Assembly (NCBI GenBank): GCA_028287785.1
Contig: JAQBOZ010000007.1
Location: 62,001 to 126,000, forward strand
Length of the DNA stretch: 64,000 nt
Reading direction: 5' to 3'
Origin: Chlorobiota bacterium
Lineage (GTDB): Bacteria; Bacteroidota; Ignavibacteria; OLB7
Part shown: one piece after another, positions 31,443 through 38,294 of the stretch
Numbering within the stretch: position 1 is the first letter of the stretch
Layout: the number at the start of each line of letters is the position of its first letter
Notes under the pieces: model-generated
Told to the model about the DNA's origin: nothing
What the model saw: only the letters and a program-made list of their open reading frames with translations
Databases searched by the model: none
Made by a program: the position numbers and the translations under genes

Positions 31443-32373
31443 CGTCCGCCTCCGGCTGGTTGGTGATCGATGATTCCTCCGGCGTCCACCAGGCCGTCGG
31501 ACGTGCGATATCGGCATCGGGATCGAATCCCTCGGGCAGATCCTCGCTGTCGATATCGAGCACACGATCGATATCCGGGATGATCCGCTGAAGAATCTTC
31601 AGGTGACGAAATCCCTCGCGACAGCGCTTGCGGATCACGGTTTCCATTCCCGTGGGATTTTCGGCGGCGGTGGCAAAGGCGAGCGGTATTGTCAGAGCGG
31701 CCTTGTAGAGATCGGCGATATCGTAGACAAAAGCCAGCTGCGTCCCCTGATGGATAAACCCAAGCCCCGGACTGTAGCCGGCGGAGACGATCGCGGCGTG
31801 ACAGATGGAATTAAGACAGGAGTTGGCCGACGAGAGCGCACGGTTGACCGGATCCGAATTATCCCAGTTCGACCGATCGTATGATCGCCCCTTCCAGTCG
31901 ACGCCGTACTCCTTCGCCGCGCGCGCATATGTGTCACGCACGCGGACTCCCTCCATCCCCCGGAGCTGCTCGATGGTCAGGTTCTTCGGCAACGATTCGC
32001 GGAATCGGAGACGGTACATCTTCATCACGACGCGGAGACGGGTCGCCTGATCGCTGGAGAGCGCGGCCTGACGCTGAAGCCCGTATCCCTTCCGCGTCTC
32101 GCCGACACCGTGGGCATAGAATCGAACCCCTTCCTCACCGCTCCAGATGACCAGACACCCGGACTTCGCCAGGGCGTTGATGGCCGCATGAGTAACGGTG
32201 GTTCCCGGCCCCAGCATCAGCGTTGTCAGGTTCGCGATCGGAATCACGATCCTTCCGATATCGTTGACGAACTCGACGCCGAGCTTCGACTGTTCGATTC
32301 TCCCGTAATCGAAATACGCATAGCTCAGGCTGTCGCGAACCTTCGGCAGGTCGCGAAAATTCTGTGTGATCAT
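31423..32373 (-). CDS. cas1: CRISPR-associated endonuclease/integrase Cas1 (I-E type)
   Basis: Protein of 316 aa from the start MITQNFRDLPKVRDSLSYAYFDYG. The metal-binding residues fall at the same numbers as in E. coli Cas1: Glu141 (LRGMEGVRV), His208 (GFIHQGTQLAF), Asp218 and Asp221 (YDIADLYKAAL). It is the catalytic subunit of the spacer integrase. A C-terminal acidic tail (ITNQPEADDDGHDS) overlaps the cas2 start. About 1.2 kb of unusual sequence separates it from cas6e, whereas I-E operons normally have these genes adjacent. Confidence 0.97.
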   Translation of the reverse strand: MITQNFRDLPKVRDSLSYAYFDYGRIEQSKLGVEFVNDIGRIVIPIANLTTLMLGPGTTVTHAAINALAKSGCLVIWSGEEGVRFYAHGVGETRKGYGLQRQAALSSDQATRLRVVMKMYRLRFRESLPKNLTIEQLRGMEGVRVRDTYARAAKEYGVDWKGRSYDRSNWDNSDPVNRALSSANSCLNSICHAAIVSAGYSPGLGFIHQGTQLAFVYDIADLYKAALTIPLAFATAAENPTGMETVIRKRCREGFRHLKILQRIIPDIDRVLDIDSEDLPEGFDPDADIARPTAWWTPEESSITNQPEADDDGHDS

Positions 32374-32419
32374 GATATGCCTCGATTGGTTGTGGATAGA
32401 TAGGACCGGCCGGGGGAAC

Positions 32420-32563
32420 CGGATACGTCCCCATGGTGATGGGGAGCGGGATACCACGTGGGTTTCCATATCGGGCCATCCCCACGGGATGGGGAGCGAA
32501 CGGGGTCAAGGCTGGGGGAGCTGATCATACGATCAGGTTTATCCCCGCAAGAGCGGTGCGATA
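32420..32563 (-). repeat. Cluster of degenerate CRISPR repeats upstream of cas1
   Basis: Three repeat-like units read on the minus strand. The first (32535-32563) ends GCGGGGATAAACCT. The second (32472-32500) has stem CCCCA/TGGGG and ends GGGGATGGCCCG. The third (32420-32450) has stem CCCCAT/ATGGGG. The first two are 63 bp apart, close to the array's 61-bp period, and enclose a 33-nt guide-like sequence. The third is only 52 bp further. They may be a decayed ancestral leader-proximal array or a crRNA-like regulatory RNA in the insertion between cas6e and cas1. Confidence 0.6.
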
Positions 32564-32780
32564 ATCGTAACGCTTCAGAACCTCATGATTGCCAGGCAAC
32601 CCGCAACGGCACTCGGCCTGCGATCGCAACAAAGGTTGCCGCGTCGTTTACAATCGACTGACTCAACCGGATAAGTATCAATCCGGTGCGTTTCGACTTT
32701 TAGATGCCTGGGGTCGTACTCACACTCCAGCCGGCGCCAGTCGGATCAGCAAAGAGATAAAAACGATGTAATGGAGTGGG

Positions 32781-33170
32781 TTATTTATGCCTCCGACTTG
32801 ATTCATAAACCTTATTCCCATTTCCATTGATGTGATATTTGCCCCCGCGGGGACCGGTCAATATGGTCGGATCACCACTTGCGGCCGATGAGCCGTCAGG
32901 CGATCGAAGTGTGCCGACAGCGACGGAGCTGGCGGCATTGCGATACATCACGAAATACTCCCGTTCATTGGTGCCGGCCACCCACAGGGTATCACCGAGC
33001 CGGACAACACCAAGAGTATCACCCGTCGCATTGTTGAATAGAGTGAGAGACGGGACATTGACGATCCGCTGCTGCGGACTTGAATAATATGTCGCTACAG
33101 GCACGTGCTGATAGGTTGGACCGGCGCATGCGATGTAAATACATCCGAGAAGAAGGAACAAAGCTCGCAT
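32781..33170 (-). CDS. Small exported lipoprotein inserted in the cas operon
   Basis: Protein of 129 aa (MRALFLLLGCIYIACAG...). The N-terminus is a signal with a possible lipobox LLGC, or cleavage near IAC. The middle (SLTLFNNATGDTLGVVRLGDTLWVAG) resembles a short SH3-like strand set. The C-terminus TGPRGGKYHINGNGNKVY is the small basic motif found at the ends of many bacterial and viral secreted or toxin-associated proteins. An SD-like GGGGAATTCC precedes the ATG. No CRISPR function is expected; it is probably cargo acquired between cas6e and cas1. Confidence 0.6.
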   Translation of the reverse strand: MRALFLLLGCIYIACAGPTYQHVPVATYYSSPQQRIVNVPSLTLFNNATGDTLGVVRLGDTLWVAGTNEREYFVMYRNAASSVAVGTLRSPDGSSAASGDPTILTGPRGGKYHINGNGNKVYESSRRHK

Positions 33171-33211
33171 GGAATTCCCCGACTGTCTTATGGAAAATCA
33201 GGGGGCTCAGA

Positions 33212-33448
33212 CTATGGACAGCCTCGGCTCCGTTGCCCCGCCCCTGCCATTAATGAACTCTTGTAACGGGTGAGGACGACCGCTTCCATCTGCTCGTAGC
33301 GATCGAGCTTGATGTCGATCACACACTGGCTGAAGATCCAACCGTCCACACACGTTCGCGCGGATCGGATATCGACCATCGTATGCCCGCGCCCGGCCCA
33401 GTCACCCGCAATCAGGCAGGAAATTATGTCCCACTGACGATTAGCCGC
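33212..33448 (-). pseudogene. Possible coding remnant between cas6e and the lipoprotein
   Basis: This open frame runs from after a TAG near 33449 to TAG at 33212 and has protein-like composition: RQWDIISCLIAGDWAGRGH, then a first Met at 33379 (MVDIRSARTCVDGWIFSQ), later LDRYEQMEAVVLTRYK. No in-frame ATG lies upstream of 33379, so it is either a roughly 55-aa protein from there or the decayed end of a larger gene. I do not recognise it. Confidence 0.3.
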
Positions 33449-33467
33449 CTACATACTATCTGCATAT

Positions 33468-33530
33468 CAGTACATCCCCACCATTGTGGGGAACCGGTAT
33501 CCCCGCGGGCCACACTCCACGGGGATACCG
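33468..33530 (-). repeat. Degenerate CRISPR repeat and adjoining hairpin after cas6e
   Basis: 33468-33496 has the repeat geometry (stem CCCCAC/GTGGGG, 4-nt loop AATG, minus-strand 3' end ATGTACTG). Directly upstream on the minus strand is a longer hairpin, GGTATCCCCG paired with CGGGGATACC (33496-33530). Together they sit 22 bp past the cas6e stop codon. They could be an operon-internal stem-loop, a decayed repeat pair, or the 5' part of a guide RNA. Confidence 0.5.
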
Positions 33531-33551
33531 AAGCGCGACCATGCCAGCGCG

Positions 33552-34175
33552 CTATCCTGGTCTGGCTACCGTCAGCAACCCGAATCCGAAGCTCTTCGCG
33601 GAGCCGACGCCGGCACTGAGCGTCTTCAGAAATTCATCGGCATTACTCACCTGAAGCATCCCCTCGAACCGGACACCGAAATGTGGAATCGTTGTTTTCC
33701 GCTCGTGGGTCGGAGTGCTGTGGAAATCGCCAAGCCGGTATTTGGCGGCATGCGCGAAGAGGACCTCAAAGCCACCCTCAAGACCCTTCCTCGAAAGCCA
33801 CGCCAGATACTCCTCCTCGTCCATCAACCCCTGACGCTTTCCCGCGCGTTTCACGGTCGGGTTGGCGTGGAGACGAAACGAGAGAATTGTGCCGGCGGGA
33901 ATCTCGGGACGCAACGGTCTCGGCCCTCGAACCTGATGGAAATACCCTTCCGGCAGCAGCGACCAGTCCGGGCTGGCGATCGATGATTGAACCAGCACGC
34001 GAAGCCCTCCCCCCTCCTCCGTCCGAGGCGGCTCCATGCGAAAAAGAAGGCGATTCCCCTCCGGCTCACCATCGGGAAACGCTCGCTTCAATGTGCGGTG
34101 CATTTCATAGGGCGCTGCCAGATCTCTCCGCGCGTCTCGTGAACGCGGGTTCAGTTGAAGCTCACTCAGATACAT
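33552..34175 (-). CDS. cas6e: Type I-E crRNA-processing endonuclease Cas6e
   Basis: Protein of 207 aa (Cse3/CasE). It cleaves pre-crRNA at the base of the repeat hairpin and stays in Cascade. The catalytic His is at position 26 (PYEMHRTLKRAFP), the same position as in Thermus Cse3. The C-terminal Gly-rich loop GVGSAKSFGFGLLTV is typical of Cas6/RAMP proteins. The start overlaps the end of cas5e by 14 bp. It is the last gene of the Cascade block before the insertion. Confidence 0.95.
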   Translation of the reverse strand: MYLSELQLNPRSRDARRDLAAPYEMHRTLKRAFPDGEPEGNRLLFRMEPPRTEEGGGLRVLVQSSIASPDWSLLPEGYFHQVRGPRPLRPEIPAGTILSFRLHANPTVKRAGKRQGLMDEEEYLAWLSRKGLEGGFEVLFAHAAKYRLGDFHSTPTHERKTTIPHFGVRFEGMLQVSNADEFLKTLSAGVGSAKSFGFGLLTVARPG

Positions 34176-34875
34176 TGACTACCTCCTCTGCAATGCGATG
34201 AACATAGAAGACATCAATCTCTCGAAGCCCGTAGCGTCTCGGCTCGAAGCTGATGGGCTGGTCAGGCCGGGTGATGCGGAGCACCGAATCCATAGCGGTG
34301 GAGATGCCGGCTTCCATCATGCAGCGAAGCTCCTTCGATGATGCGCTTCCCCGACGTCCGGCGGGCCAGTCGTATGCCTGGAACAGATCCCACATCGGCT
34401 CATCCCGCAGCGGCCCGTGCTCGGCGTCGTGACGTGTATCGAAGCGGACAACCGGCTCCCCCGGCACAAAGGACTTTCGCCCCAGAAAGATCGGCCAGCA
34501 GGGATCGAGAAAGGCATCGGCAATGCGTTCCAGAAGCGCTCGATCATCGCTCTCCAGGCCGACAAGGAACCGGGCGTCGGCCAGATAATGTCTGACCGAT
34601 GGCTGGCATGCTTTCGGGGTTCCGCCGGATGCGATCGCCACATCGCAGGCAGTGTGGTAATCACGCCGCATCTCCCCTTCACGATCGATCCGCACCCCCA
34701 TGCGAAGCGCCGCCAGATCATCGATCGGCTCCTTGCGGTCGCGTCCCAGCGCGGCACAGACCAGCCCGATCACGCCGCTTTTCGACGGCTCCATCATCGT
34801 GTCGCGAATCTCGAAGCGACTCTGGACTCCCCACGACTGCATCGGCCCGGCGAGTCGTAACAGGAGCGTGCTCAT
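34162..34875 (-). CDS. cas5: Cascade subunit Cas5e
   Basis: Protein of 237 aa (CasD). The family N-terminus is MSTLLLRLAGPMQSWGVQSRF, followed by RDTMMEPSKSGVIGLVCAALG. Cas5e is a RAMP protein that caps the crRNA 5' handle in Cascade. Later motifs AGGTPKACQPSVRHYLADARFLVGLE and FLGRKSFVPGEPV are typical. The ATGA overlap with cas7e upstream indicates coupled translation. Confidence 0.95.
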   Translation of the reverse strand: MSTLLLRLAGPMQSWGVQSRFEIRDTMMEPSKSGVIGLVCAALGRDRKEPIDDLAALRMGVRIDREGEMRRDYHTACDVAIASGGTPKACQPSVRHYLADARFLVGLESDDRALLERIADAFLDPCWPIFLGRKSFVPGEPVVRFDTRHDAEHGPLRDEPMWDLFQAYDWPAGRRGSASSKELRCMMEAGISTAMDSVLRITRPDQPISFEPRRYGLREIDVFYVHRIAEEVVNVSE

Positions 34876-36113
34876 ATCGCGGCATCTCCCGCCGGCGCCC
34901 AGCTCCGCTCAATGGTCTCCATCACGCCATCGATCACATCCTGAATGCTCCCGCGCACGGCATCACCGAGATGTTTGACCGATCCGGCGCCATCCATCAC
35001 CTTCAGGAACGGATGAACGCCCGCCCTGCCGTACATATCCGCGACGGCACCCCAGTGATTGTCGAGCTTCTCGACCGATTTCTCCACCAGGCTCTGCTCC
35101 TCATCGGGACGAACCGGCTTTTCAAACGCATTGGCGAGCGAGCAGGGAATTCCCTTTTCCCGCACCACCGCGAGCACAAGCGAGGGAGGTGTCTGCGCCG
35201 CGAACGTGTTCTGCTTTCCGGTCGGTATCGCCGCGATCGCGCCGCGAATGAACGCCCGGATTCCCTCCTTCGCCAGATCCCTGTTTCCTCCCAGATTTTT
35301 CGCAAGCTGATCGGCATCGATCAGCGCATAGCGATAGAAACAGCTCGAGTTGTAGCCCACCGTGCCGATCATCCCCGCGCCGGTGGAGCCCTCCGGGTTC
35401 AGGTCATCGACGGCGGTGAAATAATCGTACTCCATCGACACCTTGTTCGTGCTGATGGCGTGTGCCACCTGGCACGCCGCATCGATCCCCAGCTCCGGCT
35501 TCTCCGCGAGCATGCGACCGAAGAGCGCGATATCGACGCTCCCCACGCGATCCTTCCGGGAATTGACAAACGATTTCGCAGCCGGCGCAATCGCATCGGT
35601 AAGCGCGGTCTTCGCCTCGGCTCCTCCCTTCTCCTTTTTCCCCTTCGTCTTTTTCTCCTCGCCACCTTCGGCGGCCTGCGCGGCCTCAGCTTCACGCACG
35701 GCGTTCATCAGCGGCGCGAGGGTATCCCACGTATCGTTCAACCGCTCGGCGATATCGGCCAGCTCGTCGCTTCCAACGTAGAACAGAACGCTGGTGATGC
35801 CGTCATCATCGGTCTTTCCGATCAGCGCCCTGATCGCGGCGTTGGCGATGATTCGTGCATCATCCTCCGGTCGCTCATGATTCGCGACAAGGTTGGAGGC
35901 GATGATCTCCGCGCTCCGCTTGGTTCTGCGGCCGATATTCCCGCTCAACTCCGCCTGGAATGTTTCCGATAACCGGATGCTCCGCTTCAGGCACTGCGAT
36001 GAAATTCTGGCCCTTCTATAGCCGCCGAACTCCGTGTCCTTCGGCGAACCGGTATCGTCGCGATTAAGATTGCTTGGGGGGAAATTCTGGATGAGATGAA
36101 GCTCTACTTTCAT
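34872..36113 (-). CDS. cas7: Cascade backbone subunit Cas7e
   Basis: Protein of 413 aa (CasC/Cse4). It forms the helical crRNA-binding backbone (six copies in E. coli). The signature start is MKVELHLIQNFPPSNLNRDDTGSPKDTEFGGYRRARISSQCLKRS, with later FVNSRKDRVGSVDIALFGRM and SSCFYRYALID. It is longer than E. coli CasC (363 aa). Part of the difference is a Lys/Glu-rich low-complexity insertion at about residues 138-172 (EEKKTKGKKEKGG). A 74-bp gap separates it from cse2. Confidence 0.95.
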   Translation of the reverse strand: MKVELHLIQNFPPSNLNRDDTGSPKDTEFGGYRRARISSQCLKRSIRLSETFQAELSGNIGRRTKRSAEIIASNLVANHERPEDDARIIANAAIRALIGKTDDDGITSVLFYVGSDELADIAERLNDTWDTLAPLMNAVREAEAAQAAEGGEEKKTKGKKEKGGAEAKTALTDAIAPAAKSFVNSRKDRVGSVDIALFGRMLAEKPELGIDAACQVAHAISTNKVSMEYDYFTAVDDLNPEGSTGAGMIGTVGYNSSCFYRYALIDADQLAKNLGGNRDLAKEGIRAFIRGAIAAIPTGKQNTFAAQTPPSLVLAVVREKGIPCSLANAFEKPVRPDEEQSLVEKSVEKLDNHWGAVADMYGRAGVHPFLKVMDGAGSVKHLGDAVRGSIQDVIDGVMETIERSWAPAGDAAI

Positions 36114-36187
36114 GGAAGAAATTCCTTTGAATGATGATATGCTATGAATGGAATATCGATGTTGTTCAATCAGGCAAATGGCACTCC

Positions 36188-36730
36188 TTATGCTGCCGGC
36201 GCTTCCTGTGTCTGAGGTTCATCCTGTTCCTCCCGCTGTGGGGACCAGTAATCGCGCGCCCAGCGCCGCTGCACGATACGATCCTCATTCCGCCAGCGGC
36301 AGATATCCTGGAGAAGCCGCGGATAGTTGACCGCCACCTCGTGACTGGCAAGCAGGCGGATCATGTGGCGCAGATGTATCGCCAGATCCTCGACATCGCT
36401 GTTGAGAACCCCGGCAAAGCGCTGATCCAGGCTCTCCGCGCCGATGCTCAGCCTACCGCGCAATGCGCGAACCGACACGCCGAGCGAATCCTTCCCGCGT
36501 GTTGGATGGAGCGCGAAAAGACACGCGGCAAGGAGATAGGCATCATGATCCCGGTTCGATAAATCGCCGGGAATGCTTGCACCGATCGTGGCATAGACAT
36601 CGGGGCCGGCGGGATCGGCAATCCCGCGACGGAGCTTTGCAAGCGCGGCACGATTATCAGCCGCGTGCAGAGCGTAAAGATGCGCCCAGAACCGGCTCTC
36701 CGGCGTGGGCTGTTGTGGCTCTTCGGTCAT
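36188..36730 (-). CDS. cse2: Cascade small subunit Cse2
   Basis: Protein of 180 aa (CasB, Cas11 role). It is a helical subunit lining the Cascade belly. Seen: FWAHLYALHAADNRAALAKLRRG, AACLFALHPTRGKDSLGVSVRALRG, LDQRFAGVLNSDVEDLAIHLRHMIRLLASHEVAVNYPRLLQDICRW, all typical of the Cse2 fold and family. It overlaps the cse1 stop by 4 bp. Confidence 0.93.
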   Translation of the reverse strand: MTEEPQQPTPESRFWAHLYALHAADNRAALAKLRRGIADPAGPDVYATIGASIPGDLSNRDHDAYLLAACLFALHPTRGKDSLGVSVRALRGRLSIGAESLDQRFAGVLNSDVEDLAIHLRHMIRLLASHEVAVNYPRLLQDICRWRNEDRIVQRRWARDYWSPQREEQDEPQTQEAPAA

Positions 36731-38292
36731 ATCGATTTCTCCTCTTCGAGTTCAGAGATTGGTGGTTCGGTTGCCTGCCCATACTGCCGCGCGGCCCAGA
36801 GCCTGCGGCGCCCCTCGGCCCATGCACGAAGATGGCGGGCGCTTGTGTCGAACGAGCTTGTCGATTGTTCAAACGCGGCGATCGCGACATTGTGGAGCGT
36901 TTTTCCCCAGTCGATGAGAAACGGTTCTGTTTCCTCCGCATCGGCCATCGCGCCGAGAAGCTTATAGAAGGGGATCTCCAACTGAGGCCAGTACCGCTCC
37001 GATGCGCCCAGCGCCTCCACGACATCAGCCACTTCCTTCTTTTCGTTCTGGCTGAGCGAGAGATATCCATCCTTTTTCGGAAAGAGGAGGTAGGCGCCGA
37101 GCGTCTCACACGCGCCACGCAGGATCTTCTCCTGCTTCCGGGCCAGCTCCAGCACGGATTCAAGAGCAAGCCGAAGCCCTGGATCATCTTTGAGATACGC
37201 GGTATATAATGGGACCCTTTCCTTTCGCCACAGCTCCACTTTTGCCTGATCGGTAGCCATGCCGAGCACATCGACCATCCAGCGGGTGACGCCGGTCACC
37301 CGTTCGGTCCCGGGATGCGCGACCCATTCGAATGTTTTCGGCCCGCCCCCCTGCTCGCTGGTAAAGAGCGTAAAGAAATTGCTCGAATCGCGCCACAACG
37401 CCCGATCGGCGCTCAGCCGATAGGCAAACAGCCCCTTCTCCTTGCTGAGACGATAGGCCATGAGCGGATCATCGAGAATCTGTCCCTCCTTATCTCCCTG
37501 GCTGATTCTGACCCCGCTGGCGACCGTAGTCCCATCCTCCAACTCGGTACACTCCAGCAGAAGAAGTCGAGCCTGCAATGTCAGATAATCGAGATAACCA
37601 TCCGGTTCGCGGTGCCGTGGATCGGGGAGATCGCGCTCCCATGCCGGTTTGCCCTCCCTTTCACTCCCTCCCATCCGCGATGAATTGTATGGCGGGGCAT
37701 TCAGAAGAAGTCCCTCGAAGAGCGAACGCCCCCGTATCCAGAACACAGCGCCGGCAATCAGCGGAGCATGAGAAAGATTGAACGGCTTTGATACACCGCC
37801 GCCGATCGCCGCCCCCTGCGTTGCAACGATCCCGCGCGCGGCCGCGTCGAGCGGCACGGTCCGGTCCTGATCATCGTAGCAATGACTGAAGAGCGTGGCG
37901 TTGTTGCCACTCGCTTCCTCGGTGAACAGCTTGCTGATTGCCGAGGCCTTCGTCGCCAGGGGAGCGGGATGCTGGTAGAACGGGCGGCGCGGATGAAGCA
38001 GATCGAACCGCTCGCGATATTCGGCGAGATAGGCATCGATCCGCGCGGCATCGAAGCTTCCTTTTTTCCAGAGATCGTACCATCCTTCCTTCTCCCCGCT
38101 CTCCGGAAAAATTCTTATCGAGAGAGCAAGCAGCAGCCGATAGATCGCCGCGATCTCGATCGGCGAATCGGTGTAGACCTCCCTGATCGTGTGGGCTTCG
38201 GCGAGCGCCTCGCGCAACCCCACCTGTCGCGGCACACCACCATTCCCGACGATCGGAATCCACGCCTCCGTCGTCAGATCATAGCTCGCCAT
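36727..38292 (-). CDS. cse1: Cascade large subunit Cse1 (Cas8e)
   Basis: Protein of 521 aa (CasA/Cas8e). It reads the PAM and recruits Cas3. I chose ATG 38292 (MASYDLTTEAWIPIVGNGG); GGAGGG lies just upstream inside the cas3 stop region. Family features are FDLLHPRRPFYQHPA, LFSHCYDDQDRTVPLDAAARGIVATQGAAIGGG, and the C-terminal helical bundle. It starts 2 bp after the cas3 stop codon. Confidence 0.95.
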   Translation of the reverse strand: MASYDLTTEAWIPIVGNGGVPRQVGLREALAEAHTIREVYTDSPIEIAAIYRLLLALSIRIFPESGEKEGWYDLWKKGSFDAARIDAYLAEYRERFDLLHPRRPFYQHPAPLATKASAISKLFTEEASGNNATLFSHCYDDQDRTVPLDAAARGIVATQGAAIGGGVSKPFNLSHAPLIAGAVFWIRGRSLFEGLLLNAPPYNSSRMGGSEREGKPAWERDLPDPRHREPDGYLDYLTLQARLLLLECTELEDGTTVASGVRISQGDKEGQILDDPLMAYRLSKEKGLFAYRLSADRALWRDSSNFFTLFTSEQGGGPKTFEWVAHPGTERVTGVTRWMVDVLGMATDQAKVELWRKERVPLYTAYLKDDPGLRLALESVLELARKQEKILRGACETLGAYLLFPKKDGYLSLSQNEKKEVADVVEALGASERYWPQLEIPFYKLLGAMADAEETEPFLIDWGKTLHNVAIAAFEQSTSSFDTSARHLRAWAEGRRRLWAARQYGQATEPPISELEEEKSI

Positions 38293-38294
38293 AA

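Noticed and set aside
31875-31886. 12-nt match in cas1 to the guide-like sequence upstream of cas1
   Set aside because: Flanked by ACC rather than an I-E PAM, inside coding sequence, and built of GATC-type words common here; treated as chance.
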